Source of the DNA: Arabidopsis thaliana
Lineage: Eukaryota; Streptophyta; Magnoliopsida; Brassicales; Brassicaceae
Direction: 5' to 3'
Assembly: GCF_000001735.4 (NCBI RefSeq)
Contig: NC_003071.7
Location: forward strand, 16,095,443 to 16,159,442
Length of the DNA stretch: 64,000 nucleotides
Position numbers and translations under genes: made by a program. Position 1 is the first letter of the stretch; each line of letters opens with the position of its first letter. Positions 1-12,497 of this stretch are shown here, piece after piece. The notes under the pieces are model-generated. The model was not told the DNA's origin. It saw only the letters and a list, made by a program, of their open reading frames with translations, and searched no databases.

Positions 1-107
1 TTAAATGAAGACAGAGAAGCTTTTCTAGTCTTCTTCTTTCTAAAGTTCTTACCTTTAGAATTTGAACAAAAGTATCAGCGAGCTGATCAGACAGAGAAGC
101 TCAAACA

Positions 108-3100
108 ATGCCGTTGACGAGGTACCAATCTCGTAACGAGTATGGATTAGCAGATCCGGATCTGTATCAAGCTGCTGATAAAGATGACCCTGAAGCTCTG
201 CTTGAAGGAGTCGCTATGGCTGGTCTCGTTGGCATTTTGCGTCAACTCGGTGATCTCGCTGAGTAAGTTTCTCTCCAATCGAAATTTCTCTAATTGATCT
301 CTAAGCGCATCGAATTCGAAGTTTTGGAATCCGTTGTTGTAAAGCGACAATTTTGATGAATCTGGATTTGGTTGTGGAAGTGGAAAAAGTTTTGATTTTT
401 TGATGGAATTGTCTTTAAATTCATGTAATTTGTGATGAAGGTTTGCTGCTGAGATGTTTCATGACTTGCACGAAGAAGTAATGGCTACTGCTTCTAGAAG
501 CCATGGTTTAATGGCTCGTGTGCAACAGTTGGAAGCAGAGTTTCCTTCTATAGAGAAGGCATTACTGTGTCAAACCGATCATTCGCCGTTTTTCTCTAAC
601 AAAGGTTAGATTGCTATGAACATTCATGATCTGGTCAGCTACTATGATGTTGGATTATTTCAACATGATTCTGTGACTCTATTTCAGGTGTGGAATGGCA
701 TCCGAATCTACAATTGGAACAGAGTGTGGTTACAAGTGGTGACTTACCTCGTTGTGTGATGGATTCTTATGAGGAATGTCGAGGTCCTCCAAGGCTATTT
801 CTTCTGGACAAGTATGATTTAGCCTTGTTTGATAGGACTTCTTCTTTAGTCGTTTGTTAGAGAAGGATATATGTAACATCTTCTGATGGTTTTGATTAGG
901 TTTGATATTTCCGGAGCTGGGGCTTGTTTGAAACGCTACACCGATCCATCGTTTGTTAGGCTTGAAACGTCTTCATATGAAGAATCATGGGATGATATTC
1001 AGAGAGAGAAAAAATCACAGAAAGCAAAGGTACTAGCTTCTTAGTTCAGGTTGTAGCTTATGGGTTGCAGTGTGATCCTTCTTGGTTATATTTTGGTTTC
1101 CATTACATGGTAGATTTTCTGAATAGTAGATTTTCTTATGCTCATGGTGTTTTGAATGTGTAATCTTACCTTCCATTTTGTGATTCTCATAGTTTTCCTT
1201 CTATTCTCTTGTAGAGGAGAGCATCTCAGTGGAGGAATGGAGGGACACCTGAAAATGCATTATCATCACATGCCAAGTGAGTATTATCTATTTTATGTCT
1301 TGTGTGTTTGTCATTTCTGTTATGATATATATGTAGTTCCTATATTGGTATCTGACTGTGACTAAAAATGGCTGGTTTCAATTATTCAACTGGCACAGAT
1401 TGCATGAATTGTTTTTGGAGGAGCATTTAGAGGCTCATCATTCAGATCCAGCGCGCGTTGTGAAGTTGAAAACCAGAAAGCTAGATGGGTGTTCCCTTAT
1501 TTCAAAATCAGGGGAAAGCTACATGGAGAAATTTGTGCAGACACGTGTAGATAGTAAGATAAGTTATGAAATAATTACCCAAAACCCCGGATTGTTGACA
1601 TGGAATATGGATAGTGCTAGAGATGTAGTAACCGATATACCTGAAATCAGTATGGTGGGTGCTATGGATAAGTCTCATGGAGGAAGCAGAGCAGAGGTTT
1701 CATTCCCAAGTGAGCAGGAAAATGTGGCAAATGTTAACATGAATGGGGGTTTTATTGAAAAAGATATAGAGACAGTGCCTGAATCTACATACAATGAGGT
1801 CCGTGGAACAACTATTACACAGGATTCACAAACGGTTTTGAACGGGAAGCCAGGATTTTTTCAACAGAGGAGTTATTCTGAAGATTTAACCAGTGAGGCT
1901 GACAATTATGTGGACGCACCAGCCACCATGGAGTCGGAAACAGAAACAGACGATGAGTGTAGACCTAAGAGTAGATCAGATACTTTGAAGGATGGGAACC
2001 ATCATATATATTCTGATGCGGTTGAAGAGAGAATGGAGGACCCACCTCAGTTTTCATTTTCTCATTCAAATGGAAACACACCAGTTTCGGAAAATGGGCG
2101 AAGCTCGTTTGGGAAAAAGAGCACTAGTTATTCTTACTCGGACACTGCAAGCATATCCATTGATGATCAATCTGATGGAGAGAAACTTTCGGGATGTTTA
2201 CCTTCTACTTCTAGTTTTAAGAGTGAGTTGGTGGATTCTATGTCTCACGTTACTCCTGAAGCCAACAAAGTGTCTCATGACTTGAATGTTCAGGAATCAG
2301 TTAGTAGCAGCAATGTAGATGGCCAGACATCATTAAGTTCGAATGGTACATGTTCAAGTCCAAGGCCAGTCTCTCAGAATGATCAATCATGTTCACTGAC
2401 AGTTCAATCTTTAGCATCAGAAGTCGTTGAAACTTCTCCAGAACTTGTTAGGCTTGATCTAATGAAGGGAGGCAATGATGGAAGAAAGGTGGATCCATTC
2501 GATTCTTCAAAATCTTGTGCATCTTTTGATGCTAAAAACTCTGACTTGCCTTCTGAAACTTCATCAATTAGTTCAACTTCTGAAGGAAGCAGATGTGATA
2601 GTACCATTGAGAAGAACTGTATGGTTGCTTCAAATTTAGTAAACTCAGGCACTAGTCCTCAAGCGTTTGTTGATAGTCAAACTGGTAAACAGTTACCTAT
2701 CGCTGATACTGATTTTGAGACAAACTCTATAGTTGCTTGTTCTGAAGTTTTAGCAAACTCAGGCAGCGATCCTGAAGAACGTGATGGTCGTTGCCTAACA
2801 GGAAAGCTGGTACCTTGCTCAGCTGGGGTGGGGATGGAAGTTTCCCCTGATACGCCCTCTAAAGTCTGTGGTCCAAGTTCAGCTGATGGAATTCACTTAA
2901 AAGATACTCTGGATGATGAAACCGATTGTGTTTCAGTGACTAATGTTGTTGTTGACGTTGATTCTAAAAATTCTGTTGCCGACGTTGGTTCTCAAAGTTC
3001 AGTTGCTGACATTGATTCTCAAAGTTCAGTTGCTGAGATCTCCGATGAGCATTCATGTGCCTTTGGCAACACGGCTGATGTGTCTGTTTCAGAGTCCCAT

Positions 3101-5409
3101 GAAGACACACTAGAGAATGGAATGTCCGTGCCTTCTGATTTTAACTCGGGAGTAGAGAAATTGGCGGGAGATGCTTCACCTACTTGTAGCAAATGCGATG
3201 ACCATATCTCTCATGAAGGTTTTCATGACCTTTCAGGGCTGGACAACGCAACCACAGACATTGTCCCGAACGTTGAGCTTGATGTGTCTGATAATGACAA
3301 TGACACTTCCAGTGGTGGTGTTAATCATGCCGTTAGTCTGTCATCGACTCGTGGGAAGGGTTCTCTGCCTTGGATTTCGACCAATACTTATCAATCGTCT
3401 TCTGATGCTGGAGAGATTTTCCATGATACAGTTGTAGAGTCTGACGGGACACTACTGGAAGACAATAATCCAGAGTCGGAAATAAAAATGCATAAAAGCC
3501 CTCTGGAAGTGTCTTCAGAAGGTCTGAGTACTGAACCAGACAACAAGGACGTAGAAAGTATTGAATCTACAAGTCCCAAGCCATCTCTGGATCAAAGGAA
3601 CAGGGACACAGAAACCAAATCTCCTGGTGAGAGCATTCTTGATGATAATTGCATAGATTCCACACAAGTGTATAATCTGAACCTTTTAGAGAGTGAGGCT
3701 ATCGACCAGGCAGTTAGAGAGCAAACATCTTATGCAAGCCATGAAGTTGCAGATGAGGAATTGCTGCAGTCAAATGTTTTCAGGGGCTTAGAGTTTGAAC
3801 CACAATCAGCAGGCTTAGAATTTGCACCACAATCTGCAGGTATAGAATTGAACAGACCTAAGCAAGAGTTGAATCTGGATCCTACTTTTCCTAGCTTTGG
3901 TTTTATCCCTGAGACTATTCCGCCCAATCCAGAGGACATGCCACCCCTTCCTCCTATGCAATGGCTTATTGGAAAGGTTCCACATTCTTTTCCTACCTTC
4001 ATGGGGGAATCAGTCGAAACCAGTAGTTCTGCTTTATCAGCGGCACCACCCATTGGTTCTAGCTTGAATGTTCAAATTGGGTCTCCACCATCAGAGCTAT
4101 CTGTATCTTTAGGAAGTGACGAATCAGAACGACTTCCTGGAGGGTTTGTTCACAATGCATCAGAAAAGCCATTGCAATCATCCATTCAGTTCCCAACCAT
4201 GAGCACTGATTTGAATAGTCAATACGACAGTTCTGAGCTCCCTACAATACCTTATCAGGAGTGCATAGAGGATTTTGGTTCTGAGGAGAACAATCTTTTG
4301 GCTGACCATGCAGCTCAGAACCACGAGCTCGTTTACTCTCAAGCGTCGTCATTGCAGCTGCCTCAGGTTAAACACGAAGATTTCAAGGACGATGCTGATG
4401 TGCATGAATCTCAAAGTTCAAGCGATGATCACCATTGTCCTGAAACCAAATCCCTGACGCCAACTCAATCAACAAAGGTAGAAGATAAGGGTCATTCGGT
4501 TCCTGATGCTTCAAATGCAGAAACTGCAGAATCATCAAACACGTCAGTTCAGAAGATAAATCCTGTTTCAGTGGGAGATGCTATGTGGCCTGTTAGCTGT
4601 TTCTCTGTGGCACCTACCTTGGACACATATAAGACAGAAGTGGTCCCTACGGTTAGGCTTCCTAGGCCAAGAAGTCCGCTTGTCGATGCTGTTGCAGCTC
4701 ATGACAGACGCAAGGTACAAAATTTCATCTTGTCTGCAATACCATGCCTTTGCTAAGATTATGTCTCTAATCACTTGTTCTGATGATTTGCCAGATGAAG
4801 AAAGTCTCTGAGATGGTCCATCCACCAATCAAATCAAAGCAAGATGACAAAGATTCGTTGCTTGCACAAATACGAAACAAGGTAGCACATGTTGATCATG
4901 TAAAATCCCAGATGGTCCTGTGAACAGAATTTTGTATTTGGAATTTTATGAGTTGTGTTTTGTTTATGCAGTCCGTCAATCTAAAGCCGGCAGTAACAAC
5001 ACGACCCAGCATCCAGACTGGTCCTAGAACAGACTTAAGGGTAGCTGCAATCTTAGAGAAAGCAAATACAATACGCATGGTTCGTTACTCTCTTTCCATC
5101 TCCTTCAAAGATAGTAAATGTTTTCAAGTTTTTTCACCTTTTTCTGTGGTCCTTGCTAATCGTAGAGGCTTCATGTCAAAGCATTTCAATTTGACATGAA
5201 AATCTGAGGAGTTTAGTCTCACATTATGTCTTAGATTGGATCCGAAGCAGTCTCTTAAGTGGAAACAATGAATTATAAGCCTGATCATAGACCAAATAAA
5301 ATATCACTTTTTCTCTATCGCACACACATCTAAAACCGGTTGAACACTGGTGCAGGCAATGGCTGGAAGCGACGAGGATGAAGATTCAGATAGTTGGAGT
5401 GATTCTTGA
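108..5409 (+). CDS. SCAR2: SCAR2 / WAVE-family actin nucleation activator
   Basis: Subunit of the SCAR/WAVE complex, which activates ARP2/3 to nucleate branched actin in expanding cells and trichomes. Exons by splice signals and frame: 108-262, 441-604, 688-811, 900-1029, 1215-1276, 1399-4714, 4795-4881, 4972-5079, 5356-5409, giving 1399 residues. Residues 1-211 (five small exons) form the SCAR homology domain, starting [20 protein letters not shown]. The 3.3-kb exon 6 encodes a long Ser/Asp-rich, low-complexity linker. The C-terminus carries a WH2-like stretch ([16 protein letters not shown], about 1338-1353) and ends in an acidic tail with the conserved Trp ([12 protein letters not shown]). 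That SHD-linker-WH2-acidic order defines the family. Recalled as At2g38440 (ITB1/DIS3). Exon 6 contains two 9-residue repeat arrays (see findings). About 400 bp of probable 3'UTR follows the stop. Confidence 0.96.
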
Positions 5410-5809
5410 AATCGATGATCGTTGGCTTTTCCGTGGTGTTCGTTCTTGTATCATGATGAGTGCGCAAGCACTTGGAGTCAGGTAGGTTATACAATCTCTA
5501 TTTCAGACATATAACATTAAATACATACAGTCATTGGTTATTTATATATGTATGTATGTATATTGTGTACTGTTTTATAGGTGTGTGTATGTTGTAATGT
5601 AAGTAGATTCCGAAATTTGCAGTAGTTTTACGGAAATTTGTGTGTAGGAATGTTTCGTTCTTTTTTTTAGCTCATAGAACATTCTTTTAGTAGGCTATGT
5701 ATGTGTATTTGAATACATACATAGATATGTATTGTGTGTTCTCAATCATTTGCAGTGTCCTTTGACTGTATATTTGGTCATTTGGATAACGAATATCTAT
5801 GAGAATCAG

Positions 5810-6279
5810 CTAGTTAGTGCACTGCACACACTTCAAAGGTAATATTTGGTTTCTAGAGGACTGAAATGATATGATGGTTTGCTTGCTTAGTACCAATAGG
5901 ATGATCTTCACAAAAATCATTTGCAGGCATAACTGAGTTTCAATTTGAACCCAAATAGAGTAGTTGGATCGAGAAGGAGGATTGGAAGTATGGCAATCCT
6001 CAATCCTCATATGTAAATCAGTTGGAAGCCTACTTAATACTTGATCTCTATTCTCGGCTGGCACCACCTGTATCCTGTCTGAATACTTGATTATCGGGAT
6101 CAGACCACATCGTCCGCGCAAAATACCACCCGGAACAGCACCACCATAAGCAACAGCCTCGACCGGGTTCACACCTGAGACGTTAGGGCTAAAAGAAACT
6201 ATATGAGAGTGAAAAATCCTGAGATATCATTCTTGATTACCGTTATAGTGTCTGAACTCAAAACCTTAGACGAACTCAT
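5810..6279 (-). pseudogene. HSP70-like fragment, probably a relic
   Basis: On the minus strand an open stretch running down from 6174 reads VNPVEAVAYGGAVPGGIL, which closely resembles the HSP70 ATPase-domain motif (I/V)NPDEAVAYGAAVQ-AIL. Nothing further downstream in that frame looks like HSP70. An ATG at 6279 (MSSSKVLSSDTIT) with a plausible donor at 6240/6239 and acceptor just before 6174 lies upstream. Joining them puts the HSP70-like frame out of phase and gives an immediate TGA. A TATA-like sequence lies around 6341-6350 on this strand. It may be a decayed duplicate fragment, or a small transcribed gene whose true first exon I have not found. The frame problem favours a relic. Confidence 0.4.
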
Positions 6280-6573
6280 GCTACTAAAAAAAACAAGGAG
6301 ACGAGAGCGAAAGAATGCAATTGTGAAGAATTTATGATGGCCTTTATATAGACAGAGCTCTTTATTCAGTAACCGTTATGAAATAGCAAGGAGCTAGTCT
6401 TAATTTCTAGTGGGCTAGGGAAAAAAATAAAAAAATTCTAGTGGGCTTAAGAGCTAGGCCCATAAGATATTTTAATATTATTTTATACAATGAGACCAAA
6501 CCAAAACCAAACAAGAGATTGAGAAGAAAACCGATTTTTTCCTTTTATTTATTTTTATGTTTATAAATTAAAA

Positions 6574-7241
6574 ATGGGAAAATCGATTCCCGTCAAAACA
6601 GGGCTAAGAGGAGCTTCCGCAGCAGTAGCTGGATTCATCAAATCCTCAAAACCGATCCGACCCATTTCCTCCATGGACAGTTCCGACAAAGATTCATCAT
6701 CCACCACCACCACCAGCGAAACTACACGACGTTTCGTTCCGCTTTCATCGGTGGTTTCTGATTGTGCGAAGCGGTGGTTTAAAGACACTCTTGAGGAAGC
6801 TAAAGCTGGGAACATCACTATGCAGGTTTTGTTAGGTCAGATGTATTACTCTGGGTATGGAGTCCCTAAGGATGCTAGAAAGGTTTCGTCTTTATTCCCT
6901 CCCTTTCAATCTCTTCTTTTCCAAGTTTTAGGTTTTTTTAGTTTGGTTGATTTGAAAATTCTCTAATTTGATTAGATTGATTTGCAAGTTTCTTCTTTTT
7001 TAGGTTTTTGAATTTGATTCTGTGTTTTATTAATGATTAGGGGAGACTTTGGATTACGAAAGCATCAAGAGTTCGTTCTTCAGTGTGGAAAGTGATAGAT
7101 AAACGACCAGGTCTTTGTTTTATTACATGTCAAAATTGGTTTATCAACAAATTGGTTCTTTTTTGCTTTTGGATATGAATTTGTTTTTTTTGTGATTTCT
7201 CAGGTTACAACGCAAGTGATTCAGATTCAGAGTCTGATTAG
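6574..7241 (+). CDS. Sel1-repeat-like small protein
   Basis: Three exons, 6574-6882, 7041-7110 and 7204-7241, encode 138 residues. After a low-complexity Ser/Thr-rich N-terminus, residues about 75-110 carry one Sel1-like helical repeat (AKAGNITMQVLLGQMYYSGYG, then VPKDARKG), matching the A-x-x-G-x-x-x-A-Q-x-x-L-G-x-x-Y-x-x-G-x-G-V-x-x-D pattern. The protein ends in an acidic Ser/Asp tail (NASDSDSESD). Sel1 repeats usually act as protein-interaction scaffolds, but a single repeat gives no specific function. Recalled as At2g38450. The start is the first in-frame ATG, with no upstream alternative. It lies about 300 bp from the minus-strand HSP70-like relic and shares the intergenic region with it. 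Confidence 0.88.
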
Positions 7242-8160
7242 CATGTCCTGATCGAGAGAGCTTGTGTTTGTTCTGTTTTGTTTCAATCTTGGATGATCCA
7301 AGTTCCAACAATGAACAATATCTTCTCTCTGCGCATATCTTTTGATGCTTGCTAATCATTTTGTAGCTCTATTACTCAAATATGTCTTCTTTTTTTATTT
7401 TGTTTAAATTTTGGTGAATGCCTTTGCTCACAGTGTATGATTATTCTAGCAATGAAAAGGAGTTAAAAAAGGTACTCGTATTGTTTTGTTACTTTTTCTA
7501 TGTTCCAAACTCCAAAGTAAACAATATCAGCGGGGTAAAAAAAAGTTCAGAAGAAGAACATCCATTTATACTACTTAGATCCATTTCGTTCGATAAGTGA
7601 TTTGTATAACAACGAACTTATAATTTCTCCGATGACTTAGAATAGGCATTGGAAAGACTGGCTTGTTTTCTTAAACCAATCTTAAAATCTAAAAACCATA
7701 AAATAATGTAATTGTATCATAGTCATTTTGCACACAAAACCATAAATATTCCCAGTGCCTAGTGGGAATCTGTTTTTTGCTCCACTAACAAATTTTCATC
7801 CCTTTGGAAATAGAATCACCAATATTAATAGGACCACTCTAGAACAAAGTAATACTGAGTTTCGTCGATTCTTTTTCCATCATTCGATCAACAAAGCTAT
7901 TTCTGCGGCGCTAAAATAAGGTTTTTGTTTCTCATTTATTCCTAGAATCATCGTTTTTTGTTTTCAGGATAAACTATTGTTAATATGGCAGTTCATATTT
8001 ATCGCAATTCTCGAGGACGGCTTTGTTGTCACACACTAAAACGCTCATGCAAATGATGACTGTAGAAATATCTACAGATGTCATGTTTCATTTGGAATTC
8101 AATACGTAATCAACACCTAATCGCTTGATCGATGTTAAATTCGAGACTTTCCAGCAGAAA
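7242..8160. other. Intergenic: 3' flank of Sel1 gene and FPN1 upstream region
   Basis: No convincing coding sequence. The 5' part is presumably the 3'UTR of the preceding gene. The rest is AT-rich DNA upstream of FPN1. Short open frames here (7418-7600 and others) lack coding character. Confidence 0.6.
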
Positions 8161-10488
8161 ATGGAGAATGAGACAGAATTGAGGGTTGTTCATCAGGAAG
8201 AACAACAACGCGAAGAAGGAGAAGATGAATCACAGCCACAAAACCCACCACCAGCCTTACGACGTCGTTTCGTGATATATCTTTACGTTGGATATTTTCT
8301 TGCAAGATGGAGTGCCAGGTAGGTTTCCATCAATCCTTTATCTCCAATTATTTTGAAACTCTTTTTTTTTTTTTTATTGTATGAAGATATAAAACTTTAT
8401 TCATAGTGTATTAGTGTTAGACGTTTTGAAGATGATGGACTACTTTCTTTTCTTGGTTTTGTGATGCAGAACATGGGAATTCTCTGTTGCATTGTATATG
8501 ATCCACTTGTGGCCAAACTCTCTGCTTCTCGCTGCCATTTATGGTGCTATAGAATCTGGTTCTACTGCAATCTTTGGTCCCATTGTGGGGCAATGGGTCG
8601 AGGGAATGGACTACGTTAAAGTTCTTAGACTCTGGCTCCTGTTCCAGAACCTCTCCTACACTATTGCTGGTGGTGCAGTCATCAAGTTGTTGCTAGTTTC
8701 TGATCTTAAGTCCCGGAATCTCCCGGTGTTTGCAATCTTGATTGTGTTAACGAATCTTGCTGGCGCCATTGGAGTTCTTTCGACTCTTGCTGGCACCATT
8801 CTGATCGAACGAGACTGGTAAATGTCTAGACTGTATATATTTGCAACACATGAATGCAATCTTATGTATAGTGTCATATTTGCAACATGTATTTCTTTTG
8901 GCTCTTTTGGCAACCAACAGGGCTGTGGTTATGTCTGAAGGTCATCCACCAGCAGTATTGACAAAAATGAATTCTGTCATTAGAGGCATTGATTTGAGCT
9001 CCAAGCTACTGTCTCCAGTCATTACTGGTCTGATCATCAGTTTTGTCTCACTTAAGGCTTCAGCGATCACTTTTGCAGCTTGGGCTACTATAACAGCTTG
9101 GGTTGAATATTGGCTCTTCATTTCTGTGTATAGCGGTGTTCCTGCAATAACACGAAGCAATGAGAGACGGATCTTGCGTTCCCGGACAAAGCAAGTAGAA
9201 GGAAGAGATGCACCTGTTTCTGTTTCTATTGTTCCGGGAACAGAGGAGGGTTATACTGGAAACCCTCCGTCTAGAACCGGAATCTTGGTGATACTGGATA
9301 GAATGTCCAAGTCCTCTTTTGTTGGCGCATGGAGAATTTATTTCAATCAAGAAGTTGTCCTCCCCGGGGTTTCTCTAGCTCTCTTGTTCTTCACCGTCCT
9401 CAGGTTCCTTTTCTCTTTATCTATATGTTTAAGAGTCCTCAGATGAACATGCATATCCTACCGATTATGTGGATCATTGTTGTTTTATTTACCACCTTGA
9501 CACAGCTTTGGAACATTGATGACGGCTACATTGCAGTGGGAAGGTATACCTACATATATCATCGGTATAGGCAGGGGAATAAGTGCAACGGTTGGACTAG
9601 CGGCTACATTAGTGTATCCGCTAATGCAATCGCGTCTCTCAACTCTGAGAACCGGCCTCTGGTCCTTCTGGTCTCAGGTATATCAACTTGAAAACACACC
9701 TATGGTTTGATTCATCTGATTGGTTACAGGTTATAACAAGTCTTTTTCTCATTCTTCACTAGATATTAAGTGTATCATATATGTACTTGACCATGTTATG
9801 GAACTCGAGTAAAACAAAAGAGTCATAAAAGTAGGGTTGTTGTTCATACAGTGGAGCTGCCTTTTGGTCTGCGTTGGATCGATTTGGGTTAAAAAGGATA
9901 AAATAGCATCTTACATGCTAATGGCTGGAGTTGCTGCTTCAAGGCTTGGCTTGTGGATGTTTGATCTTGCCGTCATCCAACAAATGCAGGTATGTTTACA
10001 TTTCTTTAGCTTATATAGTTACAGCACACGTATTCTTTAAAGACTTATAATAAGAACGTTTCGTAATGTTTTTGGTCATGTGTTAGGATCTTGTTTCAGA
10101 ATCCGACCGTTGTGTGGTTGGAGGTGTTCAGAACTCACTGCAATCGGCTCTTGACTTGATGGCATATCTTTTAGGTATCATTGTCTCCAATCCAAAGGTA
10201 AATAAATTCCAGTTTATATTCTAAGGATCCATATATAGATAATGACTCTTTTTATCCATCAAATGCAAAATTTACGTTTTCATACAATCAAGGTCATAAT
10301 ATTTATGGACTTTTTTATTTCAGGATTTTTGGATATTGACGTTGATCTCATTCTCCACAGTATCGTTGGCAGGAATGCTCTATACAATTCACCTCTACCG
10401 CATAAGAAACCATATTTTTCATCTTGAGAAGATTCCTTTGTTGAACAAATGTATATTCAAGTTGCTCCCTTCTCGTGGAAACGTGTAA
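8161..10488 (+). CDS. FPN1: Ferroportin / iron-regulated transporter (FPN1, IREG1)
   Basis: Ferroportin-family metal exporter; the Arabidopsis protein loads iron into the xylem from stele cells (known biology). Exons: 8161-8318, 8470-8817, 8921-9403, 9506-9677, 9852-9989, 10087-10197, 10324-10488, exactly 525 codons (524 residues). The N-terminus is acidic and hydrophilic (about 1-35). It is followed by roughly ten to twelve membrane segments, starting at VIYLYVGYFLARWSAR. Family-typical features include the early SARTWEF motif, a long hydrophilic central loop (about residues 225-290, Ser/Arg-rich), and the late ASRLGLWMFDLAVIQQMQ helix, where ferroportins carry conserved residues. Every junction preserves frame. 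Recalled as At2g38460. In exon 3 the reading LLFFTVL runs into a donor, so the apparent continuation to 9446 is intron. Confidence 0.96.
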
Positions 10489-10652
10489 TTCATAATGTTG
10501 TGGAATGTGCCACGATTTCTCCGACATGGATAACTAGAAATGGGGTGGTTTTATGACATGACCATAAAGCAGCCAAAAATGAATCAAATGGCTTAAATGA
10601 TTGGTTAAATAGGTCAAAGATATAGTCAAAAGAAAACACCCACAAAATAGGT

Positions 10653-10722
10653 CAGTGACAATTTTGTGATGTGTTAAAGACAACTTTCAGTGACAATTTT
10701 GTGATGTGTTAAAGACAACTTT
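10653..10722. repeat. Two-copy 35-bp tandem repeat
   Basis: The unit beginning cagtgacaattttgtgatgt occurs twice head-to-tail without spacer (10653-10687 and 10688-10722), apparently identical. It lies downstream of FPN1. A second, weaker duplication around the phrase tttgtatgaa(t/c)tcact follows immediately. Confidence 0.85.
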
Positions 10723-10950
10723 CCTCCGTTTTTTGTATGAATTCACTCTGTTTTGTATGAACTCACTTTTATGTAGTTCTATAATAACAATGAAAATTTT
10801 CCATTTTATCTTTTGGGAATAGAATTCTGTATTAAAAATCAATACTGAAATAACATTCATCATTAGTAGTAGAAACAGTTGAAAACTCCCAGATATTTGT
10901 GTTTGCTTAATAAAGTACACACTCCATTATTATATGTTAATAAAGAAACA

Positions 10951-11368
10951 TTAAGAAGATTGATGAAGTCTCTTCTTGGCATTCTCTGCTTCATCGGTTG
11001 CGTCAACTTGCATTTTTGTCTCCGTTAGATGAGCCTCCGTAGCTTCCTTCTCGTTCTTTGCCGTCAATCTCTTTGTCTTCCAAACCAAAATAAAAATAAA
11101 AGATTATAACAAAATGAAACTAATCAATAAGGAAATTAACGAGACACCAAATACGTCAAGTGATCATTGATTCAAGAAGACCCATGAGTCTCTGATCCGC
11201 TTGTTTCAGTGGCTCGAAACAAGACTCTTGTATACGCACCTGGCCAACAAAAAAGGCTTTGACATAGCTAAACCCTTCCTGGCATGTTACTGCCATGGAT
11301 AAACAGTTAGTCTTCACTCGATCGGACAAAGACTTCGCCGGCTGTCGTGATGTCTCGGCGTCTTGCAT
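10951..11368 (-). CDS. Small unrecognised protein, two exons
   Basis: I do not recognise the family. The best model is exon 1 11368-11240 (first in-frame ATG, MQDAETSRQPAKSL...), donor CAG|GTGCGT, and exon 2 11076-10951, in phase, for about 84 residues. Exon 2 has strong coding character (KRLTAKNEKEATEAHL, ending KKRLHQSS), being charged, Ala/Lys/Glu-rich and likely helical. Exon 1 contains a Cys-containing amphipathic stretch. If the intron is retained, the frame instead continues VRIQESCFEPLK... and stops at 11156. Both isoforms are plausible, and the exact junction is not certain. Upstream, around 11550-11575, there are several GGGCC/GGGCT motifs like plant site II elements. Possibly the locus recalled as At2g38465. 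Confidence 0.6.
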
Positions 11369-11775
11369 CGCTGCTTTTTCGAGATAGATAGATTGCTTGA
11401 AACTTGAAAGCAAGACTAGGAAATATCTCACTTTCTTGTGCCAATGATGATTTTTTTTAACTATTAATGATTCTGGAAGCAACTCTTGCCACGTCTGTTT
11501 TACGTGTTAGCTGTAGAGATACCGACGTGTATTAAAGCAAGAGGCTATTTTACTTTGGGCCTTTTGGGCTTTTGGGCTGAAGAAAGAAACTGTCATCGGA
11601 TCAACAAACACTGCATAGTTTGCAACTTGCACGGTAAAGCGACACAAAATCCATGACGTTTAATTTAGGTTCCACGTGAAGAACCATACCACATATCGTG
11701 CAATAAGAAACTGATCACTTTTATATACCTAAACGATTTACAATTTACACTACTATGCTTGACACGATATGTAAT

Positions 11776-11990
11776 TTTTTTTTTTTTGCCAAAGGGTGTT
11801 GTTATTGATATTAAACATTGTACAATACAACGTACATAGACTGTTTATATAAAACAAGGACGTCTAGATAAAAAAAGCAAATAACAAATATTACAAGACT
11901 AGTTAAGGAAACAACAAACTGAGTAAGGTTTTATGTACAAAACAGAGACGACTACCAAAGAAGAGGGCCAGACGTGGTAGCAGTGATGGA
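11776..11990 (-). mobile_element. Possible LINE-type retroposon 3' end
   Basis: Read on the minus strand, the sequence ends in a GT-rich, ATG-poor stretch running into ...atatcaataacaacaccc, then TTTGGC and an A-tract (the T-run at 11776-11789 on the plus strand). This resembles the 3' UTR and poly(A) tail of plant L1-like elements. No reverse transcriptase reading frame is visible and I could not define a target duplication, so this is only a suggestion. Confidence 0.3.
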
Positions 11991-12019
11991 AGACAAACAT
12001 CCTGACATCTCAATAAGAA

Positions 12020-12102
12020 CATTTATGGCTACTTCAAATACATATATACACAATATGTAATTCTCTTATTACATTTATGGCTACTTCAAATACATATATA
12101 CA
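12020..12102. repeat. 31-bp direct repeat, 52-bp period
   Basis: The phrase starting catttatggctacttcaaat and ending acatatataca occurs at 12020-12050 and again at 12072-12102. It is an apparently exact duplication in the distal WRKY33 upstream region. Confidence 0.85.
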
Positions 12103-12497
12103 AAAAAAAAAGGCCTACCTTCGACAGAAGTTATACCAATTTATTGATCGGAAGCTACAAAATGTTATCTAGGGTCAATTTGTAGCCTATCTCTATATCA
12201 AAACCGATACGGATACAAAATAGTTTGATAATCATAGAATTTAACATTCTAATAAATATTTGTTTCTAGTATTCTTTAAATGAATAATCTTGTGTTCAAT
12301 TAGTCTATTCATAGTAGAATTAAGTCTCCTAAAAAATAGATTGAAACCAAAAACAGCCGCACATGGATTTAATATCGACTTTAGTTAGGAGGTTTTGCTA
12401 AAAATAGTAAAATACTCACAAACTCACTTCTAAATACTAATCTTTTACACTCATGTCATGTGCTTTAAAGATATGAGAGAACCTTTCCTAGTACACC

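Noticed and set aside
3730..4053. 107-codon minus-strand frame within SCAR2
   Set aside because: Shadow frame opposite the large coding exon, with no independent signals.
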